Shown here in pieces: positions 1 through 10,712 of a DNA stretch of 64,000 bases (position 1 is its first letter; each line of letters begins with the position of its first letter). Both the position numbers and the translations under genes were made by a program. This DNA comes from Pteria penguin (lineage: Eukaryota; Mollusca; Bivalvia; Pterioida; Pteriidae). The stretch covers positions 33,150,501 to 33,214,500 of the forward strand of contig CM068592.1 of assembly GCA_035048485.1 (NCBI GenBank), written 5' to 3'. The notes under the pieces were generated by a model that had not been told where the DNA came from, did no database searches, and was given only the letters and a program-made list of their open reading frames with translations.

Positions 1-69
1 TGTGTAGAAACATACTCACTCAGAAGTAGGTAGAAAACATGGTCAATCATGCCTATTTTCTTTTCCAAG

Positions 70-244
70 GGTTAAACCATTTGATGAAGCACCGCCACAG
101 ATTGCACTACTACAGTACTCAACAGCATTAGAAGCAGTCCAGTCACAGTTAAAAGATATTGAAACAGATGATGACATTACATTGAAAGACCTTCTACAAC
201 GAGCATCAGTAAATATAACAATCTACAAGAAAGCAATGGCATGA
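70..244 (+). CDS. Possible terminal exon of an unrecognised gene
   Basis: An open frame of 57 codons runs from a good 3' splice site (pyrimidine-rich tract ending in CCAAG at 61-69) to a TGA at 242-244. The translated stretch has coding-like composition, with motifs such as KPFDEAPPQ, LQYSTALEAV and LKDLLQRASV. A canonical AATAAA lies at 297-302, about 50 bases past the stop, as expected for a last exon. The rest of the gene would lie to the left of the window. I do not recognise the family. It could equally be a remnant of a mobile-element ORF. The splice site, stop and polyadenylation signal are seen in the sequence; that it is expressed is inference. Confidence 0.35.
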
Positions 245-624
245 TTTTCAACGAAAATTTCCAATCTGCAGTTTTCTTAAATAGGACACCTTCTGAAATA
301 AATATCAACAAGTAAAACAAACTTTTGATGCCCAAATGGGAAGCTATTTTAAATGTACGTACAGTTTGTTATCAACGCATGTGCATGTGCCATGTATGTA
401 GCTTCATGTATTTGAAAACTTAAAAACAGTCTTGTAGATGTTCGTGAAGCAGTTAGTTCATCTGGTGAACATATGGGTCTAAAGATGTCAATGAAAATTG
501 TTGTAAAAAATACTTGACACACCGGAAAATCACAAATTGCTATCACTACCCTTCTTTATTAGATTAAAACTTAATATTTAACATTAATGTAAATGCTTTT
601 TATATTGTTCGAATTATCTTGAAA
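245..624. other. Non-coding flank, possible 3' UTR
   Basis: AT-rich sequence after the candidate stop, with AATAAA at 297-302. No repeat or coding signal was seen apart from that. Confidence 0.3.
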
Positions 625-860
625 TCTCTTTGTATTTCTCTGTTACGGTGAGTGGGAAGGTGGGCCTGTAAACTGGTTAACCACACCATTTGTTTGGCTT
701 TTGTCAAATTAAATGACCGTCCTAAGTCGGTATCGTAATTGCACTACAATCATATAGTTTTGTAATGTGTTATATGTGCTAGTGTATTGTTGATGTTCGT
801 GTGTTGTGTGGCTCCATGATGACTTCTGTCACATAACTGAGCCAGTAATTCTTTTTTTTT
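625..860 (+). repeat. Solo 3' tail of family A (Naiad-like) element, subtype 1
   Basis: Nearly identical in layout to 18118-18345, the end of family A copy 1. It has the GTGAGTGGGAAGGTGGGCC start, a GTTAACCACACC box, the CGTCCTAAGTCGGTATCG box, and an ending CACATAACTGAGCCAGTAA followed by a T run. No reverse transcriptase sequence is attached, so this is a severely 5'-truncated copy or pseudo-LTR remnant. Confidence 0.75.
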
Positions 861-1595
861 CCTCTCTCCATGACCAAGATCTAAAATAATGTAATAATGT
901 ACAATTGTAAACAACATAGTTATTTTTGATAACTCTTCTGATGTTTATTAAATAGCCCTTTACTCTTGCTTTGACTGTTCGTACATTATAACTTTCAGAC
1001 TGGAATACTGGAGTCGTATGCTGTTAAGCACCCTTCGTTTGGAGGAAGTCACACTTGCTGAATTTGTGTTAAAATACAAAGAATTTAAATGCATCAACAG
1101 AGAAAAATGAGAAAATGATCAACCTACAAAATGGATCATGTACAGTGATACTTGATGTATTGCAGCAACTATCCGCAAAATTAGTGGTCTAAATTAAGAC
1201 ACCCGAATGAATACTAACAGTTATGCATCACCTTCCTTGGTGAGATTAAATAATAGATCTTTGTGTAAATTCGTATCAGGATATTTATAATGCAAAGAAG
1301 ACAAGAAGACAGTAACGGAAAACAGAAAAATGTTTGAATATCATTTAAGTAATTATAAGTCACAGAAAAAGACTTCAATTTCCATTGTGTCGGACATGGA
1401 TTGTAACAATTCACAAAAAGCACGAGAAAACTAAAGATCAACTAGTAGTATCAAGTAAAGAGACATTTCATACATGACAATTCTACACTGCTGTAAGCAG
1501 AACGAAAGAATTAGCAGATTTATAAATATAGGGCGAAACTTCAGACGCACTTTGATGTTATTTGCTCTAAAAGTGGTATTAATTATTGTTGGATA
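861..1595. other. Unassigned AT-rich sequence
   Basis: No coding region, RNA gene or recognisable repeat seen. Short ORFs here have low-complexity, non-coding composition. Confidence 0.4.
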
Positions 1596-1599
1596 CTAA

Positions 1600-1870
1600 A
1601 ACAAATATTGGAAGTTATTGGAAAACTTAAAGCTCGAAATTTTTCAGTGTTAAATGAATTTAGACTTACGATTTTTTCTACAATTTTTACCACTATACCT
1701 CATGATAAATTGAAAAACAGACTCTTTAAAATTATCGATAACTGGTTTTATTCCACCAAAAGGGTTCACGCAGATATAAATATATTGTGTTAGGATATCC
1801 AGATACATTTTTTGTGAAATATAATTCTGAATCTATATTCGAGTACTCTGAAGTGCAAATCCAAGATATT
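1600..1870 (+). pseudogene. Penelope-like reverse transcriptase fragment, family B type
   Basis: The frame holding FTTIPHDKLKNRLFKII matches motif A and following sequence of the family B reverse transcriptase (TLYTTIPHQKLKDRLAEII at 61.5 kb). After a frame change, RYKYIVLGYPDTFFVKYNSE matches the next segment. The catalytic aspartate of motif A lies in a degraded stretch. Stops and frame changes make it non-functional. It is cut at about 1870-1925 by the 3' end of the oppositely oriented copy that follows, and its continuation appears to lie at 3140-3735. Confidence 0.7.
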
Positions 1871-1924
1871 GTTCCGAAATTCACAACTCGAAGTCGAGGA
1901 AACACGACAATACATACGTAAATA

Positions 1925-2165
1925 TAATATAAACAATTACGTACCTCTGTCAAAACAGAGGTGGGATCAGGTATCATGGAGGAGTAAGCATCCCCTGCCG
2001 AACGGTCACATCCATCGTAATGCCATAAATATAAGCAAAATAGTATTATCGCTGTCACAGAATTAGGAAACGGTACAGCCGTAGTCAAAATAGGTATATG
2101 TCATAAGCAGTAAGAATATTGCTGTATAGTATAGGTAATACAGATGGTTTAGTTACTGTGAAACA
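1925..2165 (-). repeat. 3' tail of inverted family B-like copy
   Basis: Carries the conserved box GGAGGAGTAAGCATCCCCTG at 1979-1998 in reverse sense. Over most of its length it is the reverse complement of the tail at 3736-3965, including the region around GGTCACATCCATCGTAATGCC. It is the non-coding 3' end belonging to the minus-strand reverse transcriptase at 2280-2985. Confidence 0.65.
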
Positions 2166-2279
2166 AGGAAGTCAACATGTCAGACAACGATACGTCATAT
2201 GAGCAAATAAGGTCTTTATAACGGAATCTACAGAATGTTGACATAAGTCGTGATATCTCATATCTTTGTTCGAGTAACT

Positions 2280-2985
2280 TTTTTCCTAGTAATTGGCTTC
2301 GATAAATGAAAGAGCAATACTCAGATGACGCTCGCGCAATTGGGATACATAAACACCGTACGCAGGTGATAAAGGAAAGTTGCCATTAATATATGGAAAG
2401 TTAACAATGGGGAAACTAAAATCATTACGTTTGTCATAAATTGAAATAGTAAGTTTACTATTTCGGTCGACTTCAATAAGTAGCTCTAATATGAAGCACA
2501 TGAATTGAATATTGTAGTGTTCTTAATTTCAAGTTCCTTTGGATATATTATATGTACGTATGTACCAAAGTGTTTGTTATTTATAGATAGTACATCATCA
2601 ATATATCTGAATGTAAAATCAAAGGACAAGGGCAATTGCTTCTTATTTTGACGTATAAAGTTTTGAATGTAGTCAATTTCGTACGACGAAAGGAACATAT
2701 CGGCTAGCAAAGAAGCACAGTTAGTCCCCATAGGGATTCCAATGGTTTGTTGGAAGACCTGGTTATCGAACACAACATATATATTGTCAATCAGAGAGTC
2801 CAGCATGTGTTTGATGTCGTCTTCAGAGTACTTATATTTACATTCAGAGTGGTTTTTTACAAAGATGACATAAAACATGTATGATCTAAAACAATTTTCA
2901 TTTTGTACGGTATTTATAAAACGAGTGGTGCGTTTTATATCCTCAAGCCTTGACGAGAGGATATGAAACACACAACTAGATTCAT
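2280..2985 (-). pseudogene. Penelope-like reverse transcriptase, RT core to C-terminus
   Basis: Two overlapping minus-strand frames (2486-2971 and 2286-2501) give one protein with a frameshift near 2495. Visible in order: motif B IGIPMGTNCASLLADMFLSSYE, written here in parts as IGIPMGTNC and LLADMF; motif C YIDDVLSINN with both catalytic aspartates; the motif D region IYPKELEIK; then YDKRNDFSFPIVNFP and LSPAYGVYVSQL. The N-terminal part and nuclease are missing. It faces a plus-strand copy, forming an inverted pair. It is a dead fragment of the PLE superfamily; clade beyond that is not certain. Confidence 0.8.
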
Positions 2986-3139
2986 CTTTACCGTATGAAA
3001 TGAAAATTCATTTCAGATTCTTTTTATCACATGTTTACACTCAGTTTAGAGGTGTTTATTTCATCAAAAACTGCTTGACACAATTCTTCTCCACGCTATG
3101 ACGTCACTATTAATTTATGACATAGCAATATTTCACTGC

Positions 3140-3735
3140 ATAAACAGCATGTATATGTTGTGGTCGCTGACCAGGTCTTCCAGCAGATCTTCGGAATGCA
3201 TATGGGCACTAACTGTGCTCCTTTGTTACCGGATTTGTTCCTATATTGATATGAAACTGACCTCATACAACATCTTTAAGTCAGAATAAGATGCATTTGG
3301 CATTGTCCTTTAATTTTTCATTTAGATATATTCATGATGCACTGCCTATAAATAACAAGAACTTTGATACATACGTACATATAATATATCCCTCTGAACT
3401 GGAAATTGAAGACACTGCAGTATCCAATTCATGTACTTCATATTTAGATCTTCTACTTGATATTGACCTAGATGGTAAACTGAATACTTTAATTTATGAC
3501 AAACGTGATGTTTTTAATTTTCCAATTGTTAATTTTCTTTATACATGTAGTAACATTTCTTTGTCACCTGCGTATAGTATTTAAGTGTCTTAAAATTCGG
3601 TATGCTCGAGCTTCTTCTGATTTTTGTTCCTTTATTTATCGAGACAAACTATTGGGGAAAACATTATACTATCACAAGGATATAAGATATCACACCTTAA
3701 GTTTACACGTGGACTTTCTTACGCCATAGTAATAA
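3140..3735 (+). pseudogene. Penelope-like reverse transcriptase fragment, inverted partner
   Basis: Degraded motif B (MGTNCAPLLPDLFLY, in a separate frame near 3200), then a 97-codon frame from 3291 with motif C changed to YIHDALPINN. The first catalytic aspartate of YIDD has become histidine, which would abolish polymerase activity. IYPSELEIEDT and YDKRDVFNFPIVNF follow. The end of the protein (SQGYKISHLKF) is in another frame. It is closest to the minus-strand copy at 2280-2985. Confidence 0.75.
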
Positions 3736-3965
3736 GACCGTCTGCATTACCATACTATATTTATTGGACTGATCATGGCATTTACCGCTTGCGACCCTGG
3801 CTGTGCCGTTTCCTACTCCTGTATCTGCGAATGATACTAATTCCCATACACTTATGGCGTCACGACGGATGTGACTGTTCGGCACTGGATGCTTACTTCT
3901 CCATGTCCCCTTATCTCACCTGTGTTGTAACAGGGGGTCATGATTGCTCGTAGGATATGTAATAT
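3736..3965 (+). repeat. 3' tail of plus-strand family B-like copy
   Basis: Reverse complement of 1925-2165, with the conserved box GGATGCTTACTTCTCCATG at 3887-3905 followed by CCCCTTATCTCACC. It is the non-coding end of the copy at 3140-3735. Confidence 0.65.
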
Positions 3966-4149
3966 ATCAGAGCGGTATCTAAGATTTTTACTTATAAAGT
4001 CAGACCACAAAAAGTCAATGTAAGATATCGAGTAAAAAGAAATAAATAGAATGAAAGAAAATGTATTTTGTCAGCCATAGCATCTACAGACAAACCACCG
4101 AATTATTAAAATGGATTAATTTTTAATCATTCATTATTAACATCAATTC

Positions 4150-4740
4150 CTATTTGTGACACAAACAGTCTTTTCAGAAAGATCTTTAACGAGTCACATT
4201 ACTTGCATAGCAGAAAAATGGTTAATTCCTCGGGATATGATTGAAGAAATTGATGGATGCAATCATAAAAGGCCTTACAATAAGACTCAGCAACATAGAT
4301 GTTGTCAATTATTGTCATTAATTCATCATGATCTCCATCTTTTACGAGGCTTTGAAGCAAATGTAAATATGGAACACTCCATTAATTTGCTGGCTCCAAA
4401 ACGAGACTGCTTACTAGCGTTCTCTATAATACTTGTTAAGAATAATCCCAAACAGAAATATATTAATTTTCTCAAGGACAGAAACAGTCATATCATGCTC
4501 CACAAAGACAGAAACAGTTATATCATGCTCCACAAAGACTCGAAACTTTAATTATTGGAGACTTTAACATTGATACGGCATTGTCTACAACTTCATTTAA
4601 ACATCTTAGAAGTCTGATGACCCATCATGAATTTCATTTCACAATCAATATTGAATGTTATCCCCTTGCTGACATGGTACCAAGATACTATACAGGTCAC
4701 CTTGCCATATTAATCGTTATTCTTTGGAATCAGATTTAAA
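4150..4740 (+). pseudogene. Endonuclease/exonuclease/phosphatase-fold domain remnant
   Basis: An open frame at 4156-4551 contains a degraded LTETWL-like site (IAEKWLIP) and SLIHHDLHL. The next frame has LIIGDFNIDTA at about 4548-4580, the GDFN box typical of the APE-type endonuclease of non-LTR retroelements and related phosphatase-fold enzymes. In that family the Asp and Asn of GDFN take part in metal and phosphate binding. A frame change separates the two halves, next to a 30-bp direct duplication (about 4477-4536). No reverse transcriptase follows, since family A sequence starts at about 4960. A LINE or other mobile-element origin is likely but not shown. Confidence 0.45.
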
Positions 4741-4959
4741 AATAATAAGGTTTTTATATATAATCACATATATTTCATTTATCTCATGGTATACTAGTAT
4801 TATATGTTGATTTGCCCTACATGAGGTTTCTTTATACATTTCCCTGTAATTTTAATTCAAAGTGTTACATGTTTCAAAAATGCATACGAGTGCATTTTTT
4901 TTTTAACTTTTTTTACCCTCTGATCACCGTTAATACCATAGGTGTATAATGGTGCTACA

Positions 4960-5115
4960 CAGACTTATTTGAGCGCTGCACGCTAACTAACAGGGTGGTG
5001 GAGACTCTATGACGAGCCTTGTCCAAACCTTTTTATAGGAGACAAGGTCCTTCTGTTAGTCGGGACTCCTACAGATCAAGGATATCATCTCACCGACAGA
5101 CGGTTTACTACGGTT
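4960..5115 (+). repeat. Family A tail fragment with partial SECIS-like fold
   Basis: Contains CTAACTAACAGG, ATGA at 5009-5012, twelve bases, then AAA at 5025-5027 and the returning arm GACAAGGTCC. The 3' quartet and part of the outer stem (TGATCCTCGTCCCC in other copies) are deleted. It then runs into TGTTAGTCGGGACTCCTAC. A diverged copy of the 3' region of family A. Confidence 0.65.
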
Positions 5116-6585
5116 GTTATTACCACGTGATCAAATTTTAGGTACATTTTGAATAAAATGGCGACAAATATCGCGATTCGAGAAGCGTTGCAGAATTTAA
5201 AGAATATCTATCGGAAATAGGAATCCAAACTTCAATTTATAACAGAACAAATTTATTACGTTAGCGAGGACATCAAATGATATAGATTTATAACTTGGGA
5301 ATCATCCATTTGAGGAGAAACTCGAACTTGACCACCAACGACGAACGATGGTTTTGACTTTTGTCGACAGGGCCGGGAAAACACTTCTCCCTGACCTAAG
5401 GAACATTATAGAGTGGCAATTCGACCTCACTTATTTACCCAACATTGAAATGGTAGATTTAATGTTACATCTCATGACAGCTTGTGGTTGGATTTAAAGC
5501 AGACTCTATTCCTACAAAAATGATAACTCTTGCTGTTTGAAAATAAATATGTAGACAATGTTAATGTTGAAAACTCTACTGAATGAATATACATATGTAA
5601 TATCAACCTGTCCTCCCGAGACAAAACAAAGTGAAAAACTGTACCAGATATGAGTGTTGCTGAGCAGGGATGGATTGTGACAGGATATATTTCAATCAGA
5701 AATATTTCGAGAAATTTTTAACTAGAGCAACTGAATTCTTCAAATTTCTGATTTTAAACTCTTGTGACTTCTTTTCAAATATGGAGAAGTGTGATTTTTA
5801 TGTAATAAATCAGAAAACATGCAGTAGCATCTTTCTCTCTTCATTTCCAGATATTTGTGTTTAGTCTTTCATATGAACTCTCGGTCAAAAGGTTACAGGT
5901 TCAAATCCTCATGATAGCTTACAAGCGTTAGGTGTTTCATTTTTGTATGCACCAGTGGTACTTTTGGGAAAAGTTACGGCACTTGCCTGTGTCATTATAT
6001 GCTAAGTAAATTTTACAATAAATATATCCCTAGATGCCTATGATGTGGATTGGTACATGTCTGTAAATGCTTGGAGTCTGTATGTGTTCTGTCATTATAT
6101 GACTGAAATACTACATTTATTTCTAAACATATGTCAACATTTGCAGATGAATGTCATAAACATGTCCATTTAAATATCAGAGGTCAAAGGCCAGCTCATT
6201 CATTCATACTGGATTGGTGGTATCCACTCCCCACTGTGGAAATAAAATTATGTCACTAAATTCTACTAAGTATCATAAAGCATGTTTTATAATAAGTCAC
6301 AATATACACGCATATCACTGCATATTATTGGATAATATTACCAAGATGAAAGTGAGGAACGTTTGAAATTGCCACTGAAAAGTTCATATTTCAGATTCCT
6401 CTTTCGAGAATGTTAACCGATAGTTTTGGATCCGACCATACAAAATAACCATCTTAACTTTTTGACTATACTTGATTTGACATAATACGTATATACATGT
6501 ATATGCAGATATTTGTTCACCTGCGTTTCCGACACCGGAATTTCAGGCAGGCAGTATTTCTTGCCTTAAATGGGAAATTCGTGTT
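5116..6585. other. Unassigned AT-rich sequence
   Basis: No gene recognised. A GGTTCAAATCC string at about 5899 resembles a tRNA B box, but no A box or cloverleaf partner was found. Short ORFs (for example 5670-5864) show no family resemblance. Confidence 0.35.
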
Positions 6586-6589
6586 CCTG

Positions 6590-6835
6590 TCTCCTTCGTA
6601 TGTTCATGCGTGTATATTTATGTATTTACCTCCTCGATATGAAAGGTTGTTGCAAGACATTTGCGACCAGGGGACGCTTACTCCTCCTGGGCACCTGGTC
6701 TTACCTCGATTTTATTGGGGTTCGCATTTGTCTGAATATGACACTAAACACGATTTGTCCCCTTTATTCCATGGACTATGAGATATGGTTTACCCTTCGG
6801 TACTTCTTCGTTTTTTACTTTATGCATATCTTATT
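6590..6835 (+). repeat. 3' end of a PLE-like repeat with the shared box (subtype C)
   Basis: Holds the conserved box GGACGCTTACTCCTCCTGGG followed by CACCTGGTCTTACC, then GACTATGAGATATGGTTTACC and CTTCGGTAC(T)TCTTCG. The same block occurs reversed at 18976-19147 and in part at 33860-33975. No ORF is attached. Confidence 0.65.
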
Positions 6836-7592
<757 letters not shown>

Positions 7593-8436
7593 CCTAAGGA
7601 AGGGTAGTACCGACTGTCACGATAGATACACATACCATGTGTATAAGTGCATCTATAAATATGAAACATGTATTTAAATAGTCCACTGTTTTAAATAGGT
7701 CTAATCCCGCTTCCCCCTTTTTTTATAATATTACTCCGCACAATGTACAATAAAACAAATAATTTAAACATATTAAAATATAACTTACCAAACTCTTGGG
7801 ATTGCAGGAATGGTGTGTCACTTTGTTCCTGTGTTGGTATGGACCCACTGGCTCTGACACTGTCACCATCAAAACTTCTGTAACTTGTTCTCACGAGTTT
7901 CCAGACAGATTGACTACTTTGTGATGATGATTCATGTTTATAATATTTCCAAGAGAAAAGTTAAGATACAGGGTAGCTGTCAGATCCACAGTTATCAATA
8001 AAATGACAGCTGCACACTCTTTAATGGGGAAAGGGGCCGTAACCTAGTGGACGCCGTACGTATCACTGCAATCCATTCGAAGGCATTTCGTTCTCGATCA
8101 AATTTAGTTGCTTTCCTTTGTTGGAAAAAGATCAAACAAAATATTTCGCATCCAGGGGTATTTCTCTGGTTTACATTTCTCCCTAGAATCAGACTTGCAT
8201 CCAGGGACCACGAACCAATACTTGCTTTTCGACTTTTCTTTTGTTTCTTCCCTCTACGTGCATGTTTGTTTACATGTTCAAACTTCCCGCGGAGAAAGTC
8301 CCTAGAATATTTCAAAAGTCAAATGATCAGCGCGCTGTACTTTTCTGAACCATTCCGAATCACGGAAACGACGTATTGGGAATTTCGCGGCTGGAAGTTT
8401 GGTAATTTAATATGGGACCCTATGGGAAATGGAATT
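7593..8436. other. Unassigned, less AT-rich sequence
   Basis: The part from about 7990 to 8330 is richer in G and C than its surroundings, and is open on both strands at once (plus 8047-8445, minus 7995-8315). No domain was recognised in either frame, and no splice or start context favours one. It may be a promoter-proximal or repeat-derived segment. Confidence 0.25.
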
Positions 8437-9105
8437 ACTATGTAAAGATGATAGATAAATCCAAACTCTAAGTCCGAATATCATGAAACCAGACGACATA
8501 CAAAATCAATAACAATTATAACCAAGTGGAAAATAACAAAATATGCCTACTTGAAGAACATATGTGAATCCCTATGATGGAGTGACATCAGGTGCCCGAG
8601 GAGAGTGAGCATCTCCTGCTTGACAGAAACACCCGTCACATATACCCAGTAGAAAGAGTCAAATCGTGTAAATTCCATATATATTTATATATGGAGAAGT
8701 CAAAGTAGGTAAACCTCTGGTATAGAAGGTGTCAAATCTCTGTAAAATGATCGGAATTGGTCTCAGTCCAGAATATCATTTAAAAGTCTGGATAACGAGA
8801 TATCATATGGAATATGGAGTAATAAGAGTCTCGTAACGACCATAGAACATCCTCAGTGACGTTGCTAGTCTAGCGTATAGCACATATATATCTCTGGTTG
8901 AGTAGCTTATTTCAAAGTCGTCTAGCCCTTAAAATAAAGTCATTTGAACATGCTATGGAATAACGTATTAACTGAGATATGAATAAGCCGTATGCGGGCG
9001 ATGATGGAATGTTGCTACTTGTGAAATAAAAGTTTGTGATACCGAAATTGAAATCGTCACGTTTGTCATAGAGTGAGGTGCTTTGACCTGTAAGTTAGTA
9101 GTCTT
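8437..9105 (-). mobile_element. Family B element, 3' end with C-terminal RT remnant
   Basis: Starts with the family B terminus TGTAAAGATGAT at 8440. The shared box CGAGGAGAGTGAGCATCTCC and the 3' untranslated part follow. Then comes the end of the reverse transcriptase in reverse sense, aligned with 60680-61000 (equivalents of YDISLSRLLNDILD and YDKRDDFNF). Small deletions break the frame, and a larger one near 9090 removes the segment before a short CTTTGACCT remnant. The copy is 5'-truncated. Confidence 0.8.
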
Positions 9106-9394
9106 TTGTGCGCTTCTCAAAACCGACCCAAGAAAAACCTCTATTGTACGACAAACATACTATTTTGTTCTGTGCTCATGATTGGGAATTTCTTGCCCGA
9201 AATTGAAAAAAAGATACGATTTGCGATTGGGAACATAGACAAATATCGGCCATAAAATGAGCAGAAAAAAGCCCTGGTTTGTTACTTCTTATAATGATGA
9301 ATCTTTTAAAGATATTCTAAATCAAATATTTCGACTGACTCCATTTACACGATAATTTTTATCTGTATTTATACATAAATTTTTGAAAGGAGCA

Positions 9395-9535
9395 ATGCAC
9401 AAGAAAAAAAAAAGACATCTGACAAAGCTTTATGGCACAAATCACGAAGCATTTGCACACAAAAAAAAAATGATAATGGCAGAATACACACGGAACGACA
9501 ATACAAAAATACAAGGTACATTCTGAAATTGTAAA
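9395..9535 (-). repeat. Family A tail fragment
   Basis: Reverse complement of the end of the family A tail (compare 25084-25190). It includes the reversed AAGACATCTGACAAAGCTTTATGGCACAAATCAC block and the reversed ACGGAACGACAATACAAAAAT block. The upstream part of the element is missing. Confidence 0.6.
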
Positions 9536-10712
9536 ATTGGAAATTTGTAAAATTAGGGTTAGCGAGGACATTTTTCATGAAGAATCAAATTCGCAGAATG
9601 TCGTTAAAAATAAAATTCTCTACAACAACAATGATTATGCAGAATAATCATATCCAAAATTTACGAAAAGCAGGCTTGTCATATGATATCGCGACTGGAT
9701 ACCCTATGAGACAAACAGGAGTAGATCCAGACAGTCGACTTGAGTATGGCGCCATAAACTGATAAATATTCAATGAATTAAAAACTGGGATTTGGATTCT
9801 ATTTATAATTATTCTATCGATAAATAGAATTAAAACATTCTAAATGACAAATTATTTGAACGTGTGACAATGGAATAAATTAAACTGAAATGAATGACTT
9901 AAGTGTTTTCTCAGTTTATGGCGCCGGACCTGGATTATAGGAAGCTGATTTATCACCTGTCATTCGGATGAGAATATAAGTTGGGACCCCGTGTCACGTC
10001 ACAGTACACATATTGGTTAGTTAAACATCCTTCAGTGTCTGGATCGAATCTGTTGCATAGGTAAAAAATATGCAACAGGGCACCATTTGCATACCAGTAA
10101 AATGGTATTGGTGTTTTGTAAACAATAAAAAATGCCAATCAATATGAGATTTCTATTGGGATAGAATTCCAACAACAGTAGATCATCTATAATCTATTTT
10201 CTTCTGGCTGAAGTATAGTACGTTATTTCTACATTTTGCATTATTGATATAAAATGAAAATCCATCAAAGGGAGCACTCTTCATTTCTTAGATGAATTGA
10301 AAGGCATTGAGAATTGTATTGAAGCACAGAAAGGGGATGCATTAATTTGAATATTTAACGATATTCGAAACACTAGAATGAAAAAAAAAGCCAGGACGAC
10401 CATTGCCGTGTCACCGTGGCACCAACGCAGCGAAACAGATCAAGTTCTGCGCATGAATCGCTTTCACGATATGCACACTGCAAAGGGAATAGGTGAAATG
10501 AGACAGGAAAAACAGGATTGTTTACTGTATAAGTAATGAAAGAAAAACAAAAAAAAAAAAAAAAAAGAAAAAAGAAAAATGCACATATGTTATTAGTTGT
10601 ATATTTTATGATCCAAATTTTGATATCATGAATCTATAAGGAAAACTTTATAGGAAAAGTATTTCAGTTCAAAATAAATAATACAATGGCATTACGTAAC
10701 AATCAACACTGA
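9536..10712. other. Unassigned sequence upstream of the receptor 3' end
   Basis: AT-rich, with a long A-rich run near 10548-10580. No coding or repeat signal recognised. Part of it could be the 3' UTR of the minus-strand receptor gene. Confidence 0.3.

Noticed and set aside
1925..3965. Hammerhead ribozyme in the tails
   Set aside because: I looked for CTGATGA with a matching GAAA and stems in the tails and did not find a convincing set. Naiad-type elements are also reported to lack canonical hammerheads.
5885..5915. tRNA or tRNA-derived SINE
   Set aside because: Only a B-box-like GGTTCAAATCC is present; no A box, acceptor stem or anticodon arm could be matched upstream.
7995..8445. Overlapping ORFs of 106 and 132 codons on opposite strands
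   Set aside because: Neither has a recognisable domain or signals. Being open on both strands points to composition rather than coding.
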